The notes beneath the pieces are model-generated. The model saw only the letters and a list, made by a program, of their open reading frames with translations. It made no database searches and was not told the origin of the DNA. A DNA stretch of 64,000 nucleotides. It comes from Halorubrum hochsteinianum. Its GTDB lineage: Archaea; Halobacteriota; Halobacteria; Halobacteriales; Haloferacaceae. Shown here piece after piece: positions 8,367 through 16,719 of the stretch. How positions within the stretch are numbered: position 1 is the first letter of the stretch; each line of letters begins with the position of its first letter. The translations under genes were made by a program, and so were the position numbers. The stretch lies in the NCBI RefSeq assembly GCF_023702125.1, contig NZ_CP098415.1:2604001-2668000 (forward strand). The letters run 5' to 3'.

Positions 8367-8783
8367 CGTTCTCGGACGAGGGTTCTCCCGCCGCTCACTT
8401 CAAACTATCCCAGATTTCCAGATAAGTGACTTTATCTTCGCGTGTAGTACCCTAAAGAGGCCGCTATTTAGCGAATATGCGTAAAACTGTCTCGTTCAGA
8501 GGGTGGCTTATGTACTAGAATTGCGGATAAATAAGGCGTGAGATTGACAGGGCTCGCATCGGGGTGGATCGGCTGGTCCGACCGGCCCCCGCGTTCGACC
8601 GGGAGGCGCGAACTGTTTCCGAGCGCGGCGGGTTCCTCCACCGTTCAGCGGCTCCGCGTCGTCTCGCGAAGCCGAAACGGAGTACCGGAGCTCAGCGCTG
8701 AAATCGGACTGGCGGCGCGATGACGTGTCGAACCCGTCTCAGCGCGTACTGATATAGTCCATCTCGCTATATCCTCTTCCGGC
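8367..8783. other. AT-rich intergenic region, no gene seen
   Basis: About 417 bp between two minus-strand genes. Bases 8400-8540 are clearly AT-richer than the surroundings and probably carry the promoter of the RHH-recombinase operon; they include the inverted repeat AGATAA-GTGACT-TTATCT (8420-8437). Near the far end is GATATAG...CTATATC (8751-8773), a 7 bp inverted repeat with 9 nt loop just after the stop of the HisG-like gene, which could act in 3' end formation. A plus-strand frame at 8538-8723 has no convincing protein character. Confidence 0.6.
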
Positions 8784-9689
8784 TCAGACGCGGATCTCCG
8801 AGTCGGCGGCCTCGCGTTCGAGCGCCCGGAGGACCCGAGACACGGACTCGTCCGTCTCGGCCGCGTTGCGCATGAGTACCGTCTCGCTGGGGAAGAGGTG
8901 TTCGCCGACGGAGAGCCCGTGTTCGCGGGCCGTCGAGCCGGTGACGGTGAGGTAGACGCCGAGACCGACGCGGGCGATGGCGGCCTCCTCCTCCTCGTTC
9001 GCGTCGGGATAGACGAACTCGACGCCGTCCAATGCGTCCGTCCCCAACACGGCGGTGACGAGCCGTTCGTACCGCGGCGAGATACACAGCGGCCCCTCGT
9101 AGTCGGCGAGGTACTCACGGTCGAACGCCGCTCCCGGCGCTCGGTCGTCCTCGCGGCCCATCAGCGTGTGATACACCGTGTCGCCGAGTCCGGTCACGAC
9201 GCGAACGTCGGTGTCCACCGGGTCGATGCGGTCGTTGATGTCGGAGATGTTCCCCAGGCCGGCCGCCCTGATCCCGACGACCTCCTCCAAGACGAGGTCC
9301 GCGGAGTCGAACCCAAGCGCGAACTCGTGGGTCCGCAGGGCCCGGAAGGGCTCCTCGCGGCCGACGAGCTTGACCCTCACGTCGCCCAGATCGACCGTCG
9401 CGGCGTCGAAAACGATTCGGCGCGGCTTCCCGCTCCGGTCGTCGCGTAGCAGCGTGAACTCCGGTTCCGCCGGCGTCTCGGGGTCCGAGTACTCGGCCAG
9501 CCGCTCGTAGGGGCCGCCGTCGGCGTCCACAGCGCCCTTCGTGACCGCCTTCTCGTACCGGAGGGTGTTGCTCACGCTGTCTGCGAGCCGGTCGAGGCGA
9601 TCGTCGTCCGAAACGGCCGCGATCCGCTCTAAGACCGCTTCGAGCGGGCGTCCCTTTCGCGGGACGGCGACCGGAATCGGATCTGTCAT
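8784..9689 (-). CDS. HisG-like protein (divergent ATP phosphoribosyltransferase paralogue)
   Basis: 301 residues that follow the outline of long-form HisG. The start IPVAVPRKGRPLEAVLE resembles the HisG N-terminal strand and phosphate loop; VRVVTGLGDTVYHTLMG fits the ITG-x-D region; CISPRYERLVTAVLG fits the RVAT-K-Y strand; and VGLGVYLTVTGSTAREHGL fits the conserved GLADAIVDIVxTGxTLRxNGL segment. HisG starts histidine synthesis by joining ATP and PRPP. Many conserved positions differ, and no his gene is adjacent, so I would not call it hisG. It could be a regulatory or re-purposed paralogue. It stands alone between two minus-strand genes. Confidence 0.55.
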   Translation of the reverse strand: MTDPIPVAVPRKGRPLEAVLERIAAVSDDDRLDRLADSVSNTLRYEKAVTKGAVDADGGPYERLAEYSDPETPAEPEFTLLRDDRSGKPRRIVFDAATVDLGDVRVKLVGREEPFRALRTHEFALGFDSADLVLEEVVGIRAAGLGNISDINDRIDPVDTDVRVVTGLGDTVYHTLMGREDDRAPGAAFDREYLADYEGPLCISPRYERLVTAVLGTDALDGVEFVYPDANEEEEAAIARVGLGVYLTVTGSTAREHGLSVGEHLFPSETVLMRNAAETDESVSRVLRALEREAADSEIRV

Positions 9690-9795
9690 TGATCGATCTG
9701 CGGCCGCGCGCGTAAAACGGGTTGCGTTTTCCGATTCGCCGGACGACCGGGTGAGGAAGGAATCGATTCGCCGCGTCTCGCAGTCAGGTCCCGGG

Positions 9796-11667
9796 TTACG
9801 GGCCGAACGCTTCGTTCAGTCGACTGCGGAACTCGTCGAGCTCTTCGAGGTGTTCGTTGATCTCGTCCAACTCGGCGGCCACGTCGTTGAGGTCCTCGCC
9901 GAGCCGGTCCTCGATGTCGGTGAGGCGCGTGTCGACCTCCGCGAGGTCGTTCCACAGGTCGTCGAACTCGTCGTCGAACCGCCCGAGGTCGGATTCGACG
10001 TCCTCGACGCGGTCCTCGGCGGCATCCGCGCGCCCGGCCGCGTCTTCGGCGGCCTCCTCCGCGCTCTCGGCGCGCTCCGCGGCCTTGTCGACCTCCTCGT
10101 ACAGCGTCTCCACGTCGTCGCCCAGGTCGTCGACGGACTCCGCGACGGCCTCGGCTTCGCCCTCGACTCGGTCGACGTCGGCCCCGAGACCGTCGACATC
10201 GGCCCCGAGATCGTCCACCTGAGTCTCGACGGTCGAGACGGCGTCTCTGACCGATTCGACCGCCTCGTCGACGGAGTCAACCTCTTCCTCGACGGCCCGA
10301 ACGTCGTCCTCCACGTTCCGCACGTCGTCTTCGACACCCCGAACGTCGCCTTCGACGGCCTCAACGTCGCTCTCGACGCCGTCCACGCGGTCTTCGACCG
10401 CACCGACCGCGTCGGAGGTGGACGCGACCGCGGAGTCGACGCGGGCGACATCGGACTCGATCGCCTCGCGCTCCTCGTCGGCGTCCGCGAGGCGGTCGTC
10501 GAGCGCGGAGACCTCGGACTCGACGGCGTCGACCCGGTCGTCGATCCCGTCGAGGATCTCCCGGGCCGTGCCCTCGCCGTCGATGAACTCCGCGAGCGCG
10601 TCGGCGTACGCCTCGATGTCGGCGACGCTGGACTGGAGGCGGGCGATCCGCACGTCCACGCTCCGGGGCACGGACGCTTCGAACGCCTCCTCGATGGTCT
10701 CGATGTCCTCCTCGTCGGCCGCGCCGGTCCGGATCTCGGCCGCCAGCGCCGCCGCGAGGCCGCCTTCGCCGGGGAGCGTTGCGGCCGCGTCGTCGTCTTC
10801 CGCCCCTTCGCTGTCGGACGGTTCGCCGGCCTCGTCGGCGACCGGCTCGTCGGCCGCTCCGTCGACCTCCTCAGCGGCTTCCCCCTCCGGCTCTTCGGCG
10901 GATTCATCGTCCGCTTCCTCGGGTGCGTCCGCGTCGGATTCCGTCTCGGCGTCCGTTTCGCCCGCGGACCCGACCGGCGAGCCCTCGTGCGGGGTGACGG
11001 CGGCCGTTCCGTCTTCGACCGAACGCGGTTCAGGGGCGTCTGCCGCCGCGTCGGCCTCGGACTCTTCGGTCTCTTCGACCGCTTCGGCCGCGTCGGCGTC
11101 TGCGGGCGGCTCCCACTCCTCGGCGGCGGGATCTCCGTCGGCGTCCGCCTCGTCGGCCGCAATCGGCTCAGCGGCCTCCTCTGCGGGGTCCTCCGGAAGC
11201 AGCTCCTCGTCTTCCGCCATGCCGGGGAGCGTCGCGCGGTCGCCCGAGAGCACCTCTCTGACGGCGTCCGTGTCGCCGGCTCCGAGGACGTCCTCGATCT
11301 CCTCGCCGACGGGAACGTGCTCGATGACCGGCGTCCCGAGGAAGCCGTCGAGGTCGGGGTCGTCGTCGCGGATCCCGAACACCGTCTCGACGGTCTCGTC
11401 GGGGTCTATCACCCGCTCGAACTCCACTCGGTGGTCCTTGTACGCCGTCCAGTTCTCGCTCTCGTACTCCGGGTGGAACCCCACACGGTCCATCGGAAAC
11501 GACTCCGGGATCCGGTCGACGATACGCACCCGTACGGGGTCCTCGCGGTGTGAAGAGAGGGTGTACCTCACCGCGGGCACGGGGAACGCGTCGTCCGTGA
11601 AGGATTTCTCGACGCGGATACCGTCCTCGTCGACGGTCGTGGCCGCCTCCGCCGTCCGTTCGCTCAT
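9796..11667 (-). CDS. acidic coiled-coil protein of unknown function
   Basis: 623 residues from the ATG at 11667 (an upstream ATG at 11703 adds 12). Three zones are seen: a globular N-terminal domain of about 170 residues with VRYTLSSHREDPVRVRIVDR and WTAYKDHRVEFERVIDP; a long Glu/Ala/Asp-rich linker (about 175-310); and a C-terminal coiled coil of about 300 residues with heptads (DVRGVEDDVRNVEDDVRAVE) ending in EELDEFRSRLNEAFGP. There is no signal peptide or membrane helix, so it is probably cytoplasmic. The coiled coil suggests an oligomeric scaffold or a partner for membrane or DNA structures. No family recognised. Confidence 0.7.
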   Translation of the reverse strand: MSERTAEAATTVDEDGIRVEKSFTDDAFPVPAVRYTLSSHREDPVRVRIVDRIPESFPMDRVGFHPEYESENWTAYKDHRVEFERVIDPDETVETVFGIRDDDPDLDGFLGTPVIEHVPVGEEIEDVLGAGDTDAVREVLSGDRATLPGMAEDEELLPEDPAEEAAEPIAADEADADGDPAAEEWEPPADADAAEAVEETEESEADAAADAPEPRSVEDGTAAVTPHEGSPVGSAGETDAETESDADAPEEADDESAEEPEGEAAEEVDGAADEPVADEAGEPSDSEGAEDDDAAATLPGEGGLAAALAAEIRTGAADEEDIETIEEAFEASVPRSVDVRIARLQSSVADIEAYADALAEFIDGEGTAREILDGIDDRVDAVESEVSALDDRLADADEEREAIESDVARVDSAVASTSDAVGAVEDRVDGVESDVEAVEGDVRGVEDDVRNVEDDVRAVEEEVDSVDEAVESVRDAVSTVETQVDDLGADVDGLGADVDRVEGEAEAVAESVDDLGDDVETLYEEVDKAAERAESAEEAAEDAAGRADAAEDRVEDVESDLGRFDDEFDDLWNDLAEVDTRLTDIEDRLGEDLNDVAAELDEINEHLEELDEFRSRLNEAFGP

Positions 11668-11761
11668 ACCCGCACGGTCCCGGAGCAGGGGCTTAAATTC
11701 CACGGGCCGCGTTTCGTGGTTGATAACCGAAACGTCGCGAAAACGGCCGCTTGACTCCGGA

Positions 11762-12595
11762 TTACAGGTCGATCCGGTCGCCGATCTCCGCGATCTCCAG
11801 TCGGTTCGGCGACTCGTAGCTCCTGACGTGGTCGTGGAGCGCGGTCGGATCGGCGGTCAGCCCCTTCCACATGTCCCAGTGAGTCGGAACCAACCGGTCG
11901 AGTCCGAGGTCGTTCGCGGCCGTCGCGATCTCGTTCTCGTCGCTGTACCACTTCGTGGGGACCGGCTCTCCGGTCTCCTTGTCCGGAATCGTGCCCTCGG
12001 AGCCGAACGCGAGGATGCCGAGGTCGATGTCGAACCGCTCCGCGAGCCCGGTGAACGAGTCCGACGGCTTGCTGTCGCCGGCGTGGAACACCGTTCCCGA
12101 CTCGTGTTCGAGGACGTAGCCGACCGGATGCGTGGCGTCCGCATCGTGCGTTTCGACGACGTGAACGGTGAACTCGCCGATCCGCAGCTCGTCGCCCTCC
12201 CGCACCTCCGTGAAGGCGGCCTCGTCGACCTCGTACTCGTCGGTCCACCGCTCCTCCTCGCGCGCGACCGCGAGCGAGTCGTCGGCCGCGACGAAGTCCG
12301 CGTCCGTGTTCGCGAGGATCGGGGCCTGCGAGGGGCCGTGGACGTGGTCCGTGTGTTCGTGCGTCGCCAACACCGCGTCCGCGCTGTCGACGTCGGCGGG
12401 ATCGAAGGGAATCGGGACCATCCGGATCGTCCGCGGCGGGTCGCCCGTCCCGACGTACGGGTCGATCCAGAGAACGGTCCCCTCGCTCCCCTTCACCGCG
12501 AAGCCGTTACAGCCCAGATACCACAGCGCCACCGTCTCGGGGTCTGCGTCGGCCACCGCGCGCGGCAGCCAGTCGCCCCAGTCGGAGTCGACCAT
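11762..12595 (-). CDS. UlaG-like metallo-beta-lactamase fold hydrolase
   Basis: 277 residues from ATG 12595 (an upstream in-frame ATG at 12655 gives an unlikely N-terminal extension). The start WGDWLPRAVADADPETVALW and WYLGCNGFAVKG closely track L-ascorbate-6-phosphate lactonase UlaG. The metal site is ATHEHTDHVHG (HxHxDH), followed by HAGDSK and a late THWD. This family cleaves lactones or phosphodiesters with a divalent metal. No ascorbate or sugar-utilisation genes are nearby, so the substrate is open; some UlaG relatives are cyclic nucleotide phosphodiesterases. Confidence 0.8.
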   Translation of the reverse strand: MVDSDWGDWLPRAVADADPETVALWYLGCNGFAVKGSEGTVLWIDPYVGTGDPPRTIRMVPIPFDPADVDSADAVLATHEHTDHVHGPSQAPILANTDADFVAADDSLAVAREEERWTDEYEVDEAAFTEVREGDELRIGEFTVHVVETHDADATHPVGYVLEHESGTVFHAGDSKPSDSFTGLAERFDIDLGILAFGSEGTIPDKETGEPVPTKWYSDENEIATAANDLGLDRLVPTHWDMWKGLTADPTALHDHVRSYESPNRLEIAEIGDRIDL

Positions 12596-13222
12596 GGGCG
12601 TCGCTGGGCGGGCGCAGAGCGTAACGTTTCCGGACTCTACCGGGGTCGGCCGCAAATCCGTCGGTGATAGAAGGTCAGTTTCCGTTCGGTCGCAAACGCA
12701 TGTATCGTATTTCGCTATATTGAATCCGGTGGCAGCGGCACGGGAAGGTCTAGATCGAATTCGAACCGTATCGTGAGCTGAACCCCTCCAGAGGGCCGGC
12801 CGGGTGCGGTCAGGTCGGGGAAATTACCGGTCTTGGCCGCCGGAAGGCGAACACACCGAAGCACGGGAAAGCCTCGCGACCTCGAAGGGTTCCGACCCGT
12901 GCGGGCGACCGCGGCGAAATCGGTCCCGGTCCTTCGGCCGGACCGCGGCTCGGTGTTCGTGACAGCGCCGGAATGCCGCGGGATCGAGGGGACACCCTCC
13001 GGGTATCGCTCAGACGGTCGTCGGCCCTAGCCCGCACCGGCTCCGCGTCAGTGTATCGAGGCCCGCAACACGCCGTGGTCGTCGTGGGCGAGCCCGTCGC
13101 CAGTCTCTCGCCACCGCCAGCCGCGGTCGCCGGTAGTGCTCGGCGCGACGATTTCGCCCTTCTCGGTCGTCGGGCTCGCCGTGATATTCCCCGGGCTCCT
13201 CCTCGTCGGCGGCGTCCCCGCC
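12596..13222. other. intergenic region, possible gene remnant
   Basis: About 627 bp without a convincing gene. It holds the promoter side of the UlaG-like gene, including TTTCGCTATATT near 12706-12720. On the minus strand an open frame without a start codon runs from about 13220 to a TGA at 13048-13050 and ends DRGWRWRETGDGLAHDDHGV plus six residues, which reads like a decayed C-terminal fragment downstream of purT. Nothing else is seen. Confidence 0.4.
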
Positions 13223-14419
13223 TCACGCGTCGTCGTGTATCTCGATCTGACCCACCGCGGACTCCGCGCGCTCGCGGGCCGCGTCGGTGTCCGCCGCGGT
13301 GCTCACGGCGACGCCCATTCGGCGGCCGGCGTAGGCCGACGGTTTCCCGAACAGTCTGAGGTCGGTCTCCGGTGTGCCGAGCGCCGCTTCGACACCGGTG
13401 AACGCCGGCGTGTCGACCGACTCGTCGGCGACGAGGGCGTGGCTCGCGCCCGGTCGCTCGACGGTCACGTCCGGAACCGGAAGACCGAGGATCGCTCGGA
13501 GGTGGAGGCCGAACTCGCTGACCGACTGCGTGCCGAGGGTCACGAGTCCGGTGTCGTGGGGACGTGGCGACAGTTCGCTGAAGAACACCTCGTCGTCGCG
13601 GACGAAGAACTCGACGCCGAAGATCCCGTGGCCGCCGAGCCCGTCGGTGACACGCTTGGCCATCGCCTGCGCGCTCGACAGCGCGTCCTCGCTCATCGGG
13701 TGCGGCTGCCAGCTTTCGCGGTAGTCGCCGTCGACCTGGCGGTGGCCCACGGGCGGGCAGAACGTGGTCCCCCCGGCGTGGCGGACGGTGAGCAGCGTCA
13801 ACTCGTAGTCGAAGTCGACGAACTCCTCGACGATCACGCGGCCGGTATCGGACCGCGTCCCGCCCCTGGCGGTCTCCCACGCCGCCTCCGGGTCGTCTCC
13901 CGCCCTGACGATCGACTGGCCCTTCCCGGAGGAGGACATCGTCGGTTTCACCACGACCGGTCGCCCGATGCGGTCGACCGCGGCTCTGTACTCGGCCTCG
14001 TTGTCGGCGAAGGCGAACGCGCTGGTCGGCACCTCCGCCTCCTCCGTGGCGAACTCCCGGATCCACTGTCGGTCCATCGTGAGTCGGGTCGCCTCGGCCG
14101 TCGGGATCACCTCGTACCCCTCCTCTTCGAGCCGCGTGAGCTCCGCCGTCGCGATCGCCTCGATCTCGGGCACGACGTAGTCCGGATCCTCCTCGACGAC
14201 GATCTCGCGGAGCGCGTCCGCGTCCGTCATGTCGACGGTGTGAGACCGGTGTGCGACCTGTTTGGCGGGGGCACCGTCGTACCTGTCGACGGCGACCGTC
14301 TCGATCCCGAGCGACTGCGCCTCGACGAGCAGTTCCTTCCCCAGTTCGCCGCTCCCGAGCAGCAGGAGCGTCGTCGCGTTCTCCGTTCCCGGCGTCCCGA
14401 ACCGCGTCCCTTCGGACAT
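13223..14419 (-). CDS. purT: formate-dependent phosphoribosylglycinamide formyltransferase PurT
   Basis: A 398-residue ATP-grasp enzyme that makes formyl-GAR from GAR, formate and ATP in purine synthesis, replacing the folate-dependent PurN step. Visible elements are the dinucleotide-like N-terminus LLLLGSGELGKELLVEAQ, VVPEIEAIATAEL, the ATP-grasp segment RPVVVKPTMSSSGKGQSIV, VIVEEFVDFDYELTLLTVRH and the metal-binding EFFVRDDEVFFSELSPRPHD. Length is as usual (about 390). It is a single gene divergent from uvsE. The purU gene at 40239, which releases formate from formyl-folate, is a natural formate source for it. Confidence 0.93.
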   Translation of the reverse strand: MSEGTRFGTPGTENATTLLLLGSGELGKELLVEAQSLGIETVAVDRYDGAPAKQVAHRSHTVDMTDADALREIVVEEDPDYVVPEIEAIATAELTRLEEEGYEVIPTAEATRLTMDRQWIREFATEEAEVPTSAFAFADNEAEYRAAVDRIGRPVVVKPTMSSSGKGQSIVRAGDDPEAAWETARGGTRSDTGRVIVEEFVDFDYELTLLTVRHAGGTTFCPPVGHRQVDGDYRESWQPHPMSEDALSSAQAMAKRVTDGLGGHGIFGVEFFVRDDEVFFSELSPRPHDTGLVTLGTQSVSEFGLHLRAILGLPVPDVTVERPGASHALVADESVDTPAFTGVEAALGTPETDLRLFGKPSAYAGRRMGVAVSTAADTDAARERAESAVGQIEIHDDA

Positions 14420-14550
14420 AGAGGCTTGTCGGAGCGAACGCGAATAAAACCCGGCGGGGACCCCGAGGCGGGGCGCGGCGGAACGGCCCGACGCGGCGAC
14501 GACGGTCGGTGATCCCAGGCGGCTAAGCGTCTCGAGACCGTGGGACGCGT

Positions 14551-15444
14551 GTGCTCGGATACGCCTGCCTGAACCGGACCCTCAGAGACCGCTCCGATCC
14601 GGTTCGGTGTAACCGCGACATGCGGCGGTCGACGTGGGAGTCCGACGGCCTTCCGTACGCCTCCGAACTGACGCGCCAGAACTTCGCCGACCTGTTGACG
14701 ATGCTGCGGTGGAACCGCGACCACGACGTCCGGTTCTACCGGTGTACGTCGACGCTCGTCCCGTGGAACTCTCAGTTCGATCTCGTCGATCTCCCCGACT
14801 ACGACGAGATCGAACGGATCGCCCGACGATGCGGCGACCTGATCGAAAACGAGGGGATACGGCTGACCTTCCACCCGGACTACTGGTGTAAGCTCGCCAG
14901 CGACTCGCCGGACACCGTCGAGCGCTCGGTCAGGGCGATAGAGTACCACGCGGACTGGCTCGATCTGATGGGGCTCGACCGCTCCCCGCGCTACGCGATC
15001 AACGTCCACATCGGTGCCACGTACGGCGACAAGGAGGCGACCGCCGAGCGCTTCCGCGACGCGGTCAGGTCGCTATCGCCCGGTGCGAGGCGTCGGCTAA
15101 CCGTCGAGAACGACGACAAGCGGGGGCTCTGGAGCGTCCGGGAACTCGCCTCGGCGGTGAGCGACGCGACCGGGGTCCCGACCGTGTTCGACTACCACCA
15201 CCACTGCTTCACCGACCGCGGCCAGACGTTCCGTGAGGGGTTCGAGACTGCCGCCGAGACGTGGGGCGACGTCCGCCCGATCGCTCACTACTCGGAACCG
15301 AAACGGCTCCGGGACCCCGAGGCACGACCCCAGACTCACGCGCGTTTCGTCTCCGACCTCCCAGACTGGCTGCGCGACCGGGCGGACGTGATGATCGAGG
15401 CGGGCGGGAAAGAGCGCGCGCTGGAGCGCCTCCGGTCGGCGTAA
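14551..15444 (+). CDS. uvsE: UV DNA damage endonuclease UvsE
   Basis: A 297-residue TIM-barrel endonuclease of the UvdE family, which nicks 5' of UV photoproducts and abasic sites, an alternative to UvrABC. Family signatures visible: MLGYACLNRTL at the N-terminus, FYRCTSTLVPW, RLTFHPDYWCKLAS, YAINVHIGATYGDKE, RLTVENDD, FDYHHHCF and DVMIEAGGKERAL, with metal-binding His and Glu residues. Start is GTG at 14551. It is divergent from purT. A photo-exposed halophile has clear use for it. Confidence 0.92.
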   Translation: MLGYACLNRTLRDRSDPVRCNRDMRRSTWESDGLPYASELTRQNFADLLTMLRWNRDHDVRFYRCTSTLVPWNSQFDLVDLPDYDEIERIARRCGDLIENEGIRLTFHPDYWCKLASDSPDTVERSVRAIEYHADWLDLMGLDRSPRYAINVHIGATYGDKEATAERFRDAVRSLSPGARRRLTVENDDKRGLWSVRELASAVSDATGVPTVFDYHHHCFTDRGQTFREGFETAAETWGDVRPIAHYSEPKRLRDPEARPQTHARFVSDLPDWLRDRADVMIEAGGKERALERLRSA

Positions 15445-15647
15445 TCCGGGCCGAACGTCCGATCGCGGTCGGGACTCGCCGTCACCTCCACCGGTCCCGA
15501 CGGCGAGTTCGCGCTCTCGGACACCGTCGCCGCCCCCGGCGTCGCGCCCGGTGACAGACCGGCCGCCGGGGCGTCGGAACTGCCGTCGTCCGCGCTGGCG
15601 CTCGCGACCGGCTGAACGGCTCCTCTCGACCGGCGTAGGGAGGCGGT

Positions 15648-15782
15648 CTACGACTCCTCGTCACCCCCGTCGGTGACGATCTCCACGTTCTCGGCCGGTT
15701 CGCGCTCCGGTAGCGACGGTTCCTCGTCCTCCTCCTCCTCGACTCGACCGGACCAGTCTCGGCTCCCGTAGTCGTGACACAT
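15648..15782 (-). CDS. small acidic protein (MCHDY type), 44 aa
   Basis: A very short gene reading MCHDYGSRDWSGRVEEEEDE and ending ENVEIVTDGGDEES before TAG. It has an ATG start, an acidic Glu-run, and a TATA-like TTTAATTCC on the minus strand near 15808-15816, about 30 bp before the ATG. I recall similar tiny haloarchaeal proteins starting MCHDY, which supports it as real; the function is unknown. The single Cys-His pair at the N-terminus could bind metal. Confidence 0.6.
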   Translation of the reverse strand: MCHDYGSRDWSGRVEEEEDEEPSLPEREPAENVEIVTDGGDEES

Positions 15783-15900
15783 GGTACAACATACCAATGT
15801 ACCTCTGAGGAATTAAATCCTAGGTACTGAGGCGTCTGTGTCGGCTTAGCACCGACTCGGGTCGAGACAGATTCAAACCGGCACGGGACGATCGACCGAC

Positions 15901-16293
15901 ATGGGGCAGCGAACCCTCGGCGGGGACGACCTGTCCGAGCTACGCCGACGGTACCGGGCGCTCGTCACGACGGAGCTCCCGCGGGCGGCGCGGGATCGCG
16001 ACGGCTGGCCGGTCGACGAGGACCACTGCTTCGTCAGGATCGTTCTCGACGACCTGTTCGACGACGTCTGGTACGAACACGTTCCGGGCCGACCCGCGTA
16101 CGAGCACCTCTCGCCGTCGCAACTCCGTGAAGCCGTCGAGACCGCGGAGCGGATGCTCGACGAGGGGCGGCCGCTCGTCGACGAACTGAACCGGCGGTCG
16201 CTCGACCGGCGCGACGCGGAGGACACGGCGAGCGGCCGACGGCGCGGACGCCCGCTCAGCGACGAACGGGGCCTCCGAGGGGGACCTCGCTGA
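15901..16293 (+). CDS. conserved-looking hypothetical protein, 130 aa
   Basis: A 130-residue cytoplasmic protein with a compact N-terminal 100 residues (LRRRYRALVTTELPRAARDR, VDEDHCFVRIVLDDLFDDVW, HLSPSQLREAVETAERMLDE) and an Arg-rich tail. The pattern DEDHCF, repeated aromatic residues and a final amphipathic helix argue for a folded domain rather than a chance frame. I do not recognise the family. It is divergent from the 44-residue gene and converges on the HNH gene 59 bp downstream. Confidence 0.6.
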   Translation: MGQRTLGGDDLSELRRRYRALVTTELPRAARDRDGWPVDEDHCFVRIVLDDLFDDVWYEHVPGRPAYEHLSPSQLREAVETAERMLDEGRPLVDELNRRSLDRRDAEDTASGRRRGRPLSDERGLRGGPR

Positions 16294-16352
16294 CGGTCAG
16301 ATCGCGCCGCCGCCGGGTTCCCGTGACGGGGTCGCGCCGATTCCGCCCCGGT

Positions 16353-16658
16353 TCACGACCGGTCACGGACGGCCCGGCTCGTGTCCGTCTCGACCCGTAG
16401 CTTGTCGGTCCCGCGGATCCACTCGAGGTAGCCGTCGAGACGGTCGGCTGACCGGAGCGCCTCGATCGTGTCGTAGTCGGCCCGGAGCTCCGCGTTCGTG
16501 AAGACCGCGTGGATCTGGTCGTGACACGGACGACAGAGGTCGACCGTCGGACTCGTGGCCCGTTCCTCCGGCCGGAGGTGGTGCTCTTGGACGACCCGCG
16601 GGTCCGGGATCCGCTCATCCGGAACGACGCGGCGACAGAGGGCACAGGTCGTCGGCAT
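16353..16658 (-). CDS. HNH-type zinc-binding nuclease-like protein
   Basis: A 101-residue protein with a zinc/HNH core: CALC at residues 5-8, QEHHLRPEE carrying the central His pair, and DLCRPCHDQIHAVFTN with the second Cys pair and the last His. These are the elements of small stand-alone HNH proteins. The C-terminal half is a helical tail. It could be a DNA nuclease, but single-domain members are poorly characterised. It is a lone gene whose end faces the end of the 130-residue gene. Confidence 0.75.
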   Translation of the reverse strand: MPTTCALCRRVVPDERIPDPRVVQEHHLRPEERATSPTVDLCRPCHDQIHAVFTNAELRADYDTIEALRSADRLDGYLEWIRGTDKLRVETDTSRAVRDRS

Positions 16659-16719
16659 GGAGGCGGATCGGTCGTCGTCGCAGATAACTTCTGTCCGCGT
16701 TCGGCGGCGGGAACGACGC

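Noticed and set aside
9541-11553. Plus-strand frame opposite the coiled-coil gene
   Set aside because: Val/Asp/Arg-rich mirror of the heptad repeats, not a natural protein composition.
12740-12800. tRNA-like stretch (GAATTCGAACCG)
   Set aside because: The T-arm-like string has no pairing stem, and no acceptor or anticodon arms can be drawn.
15455-15615. Open stretch after uvsE reading DGEFALSDTVAAPGVAPGD
   Set aside because: Same frame as uvsE and protein-like, but no start and no match to a family I know; likely chance or an unrecognisable remnant.
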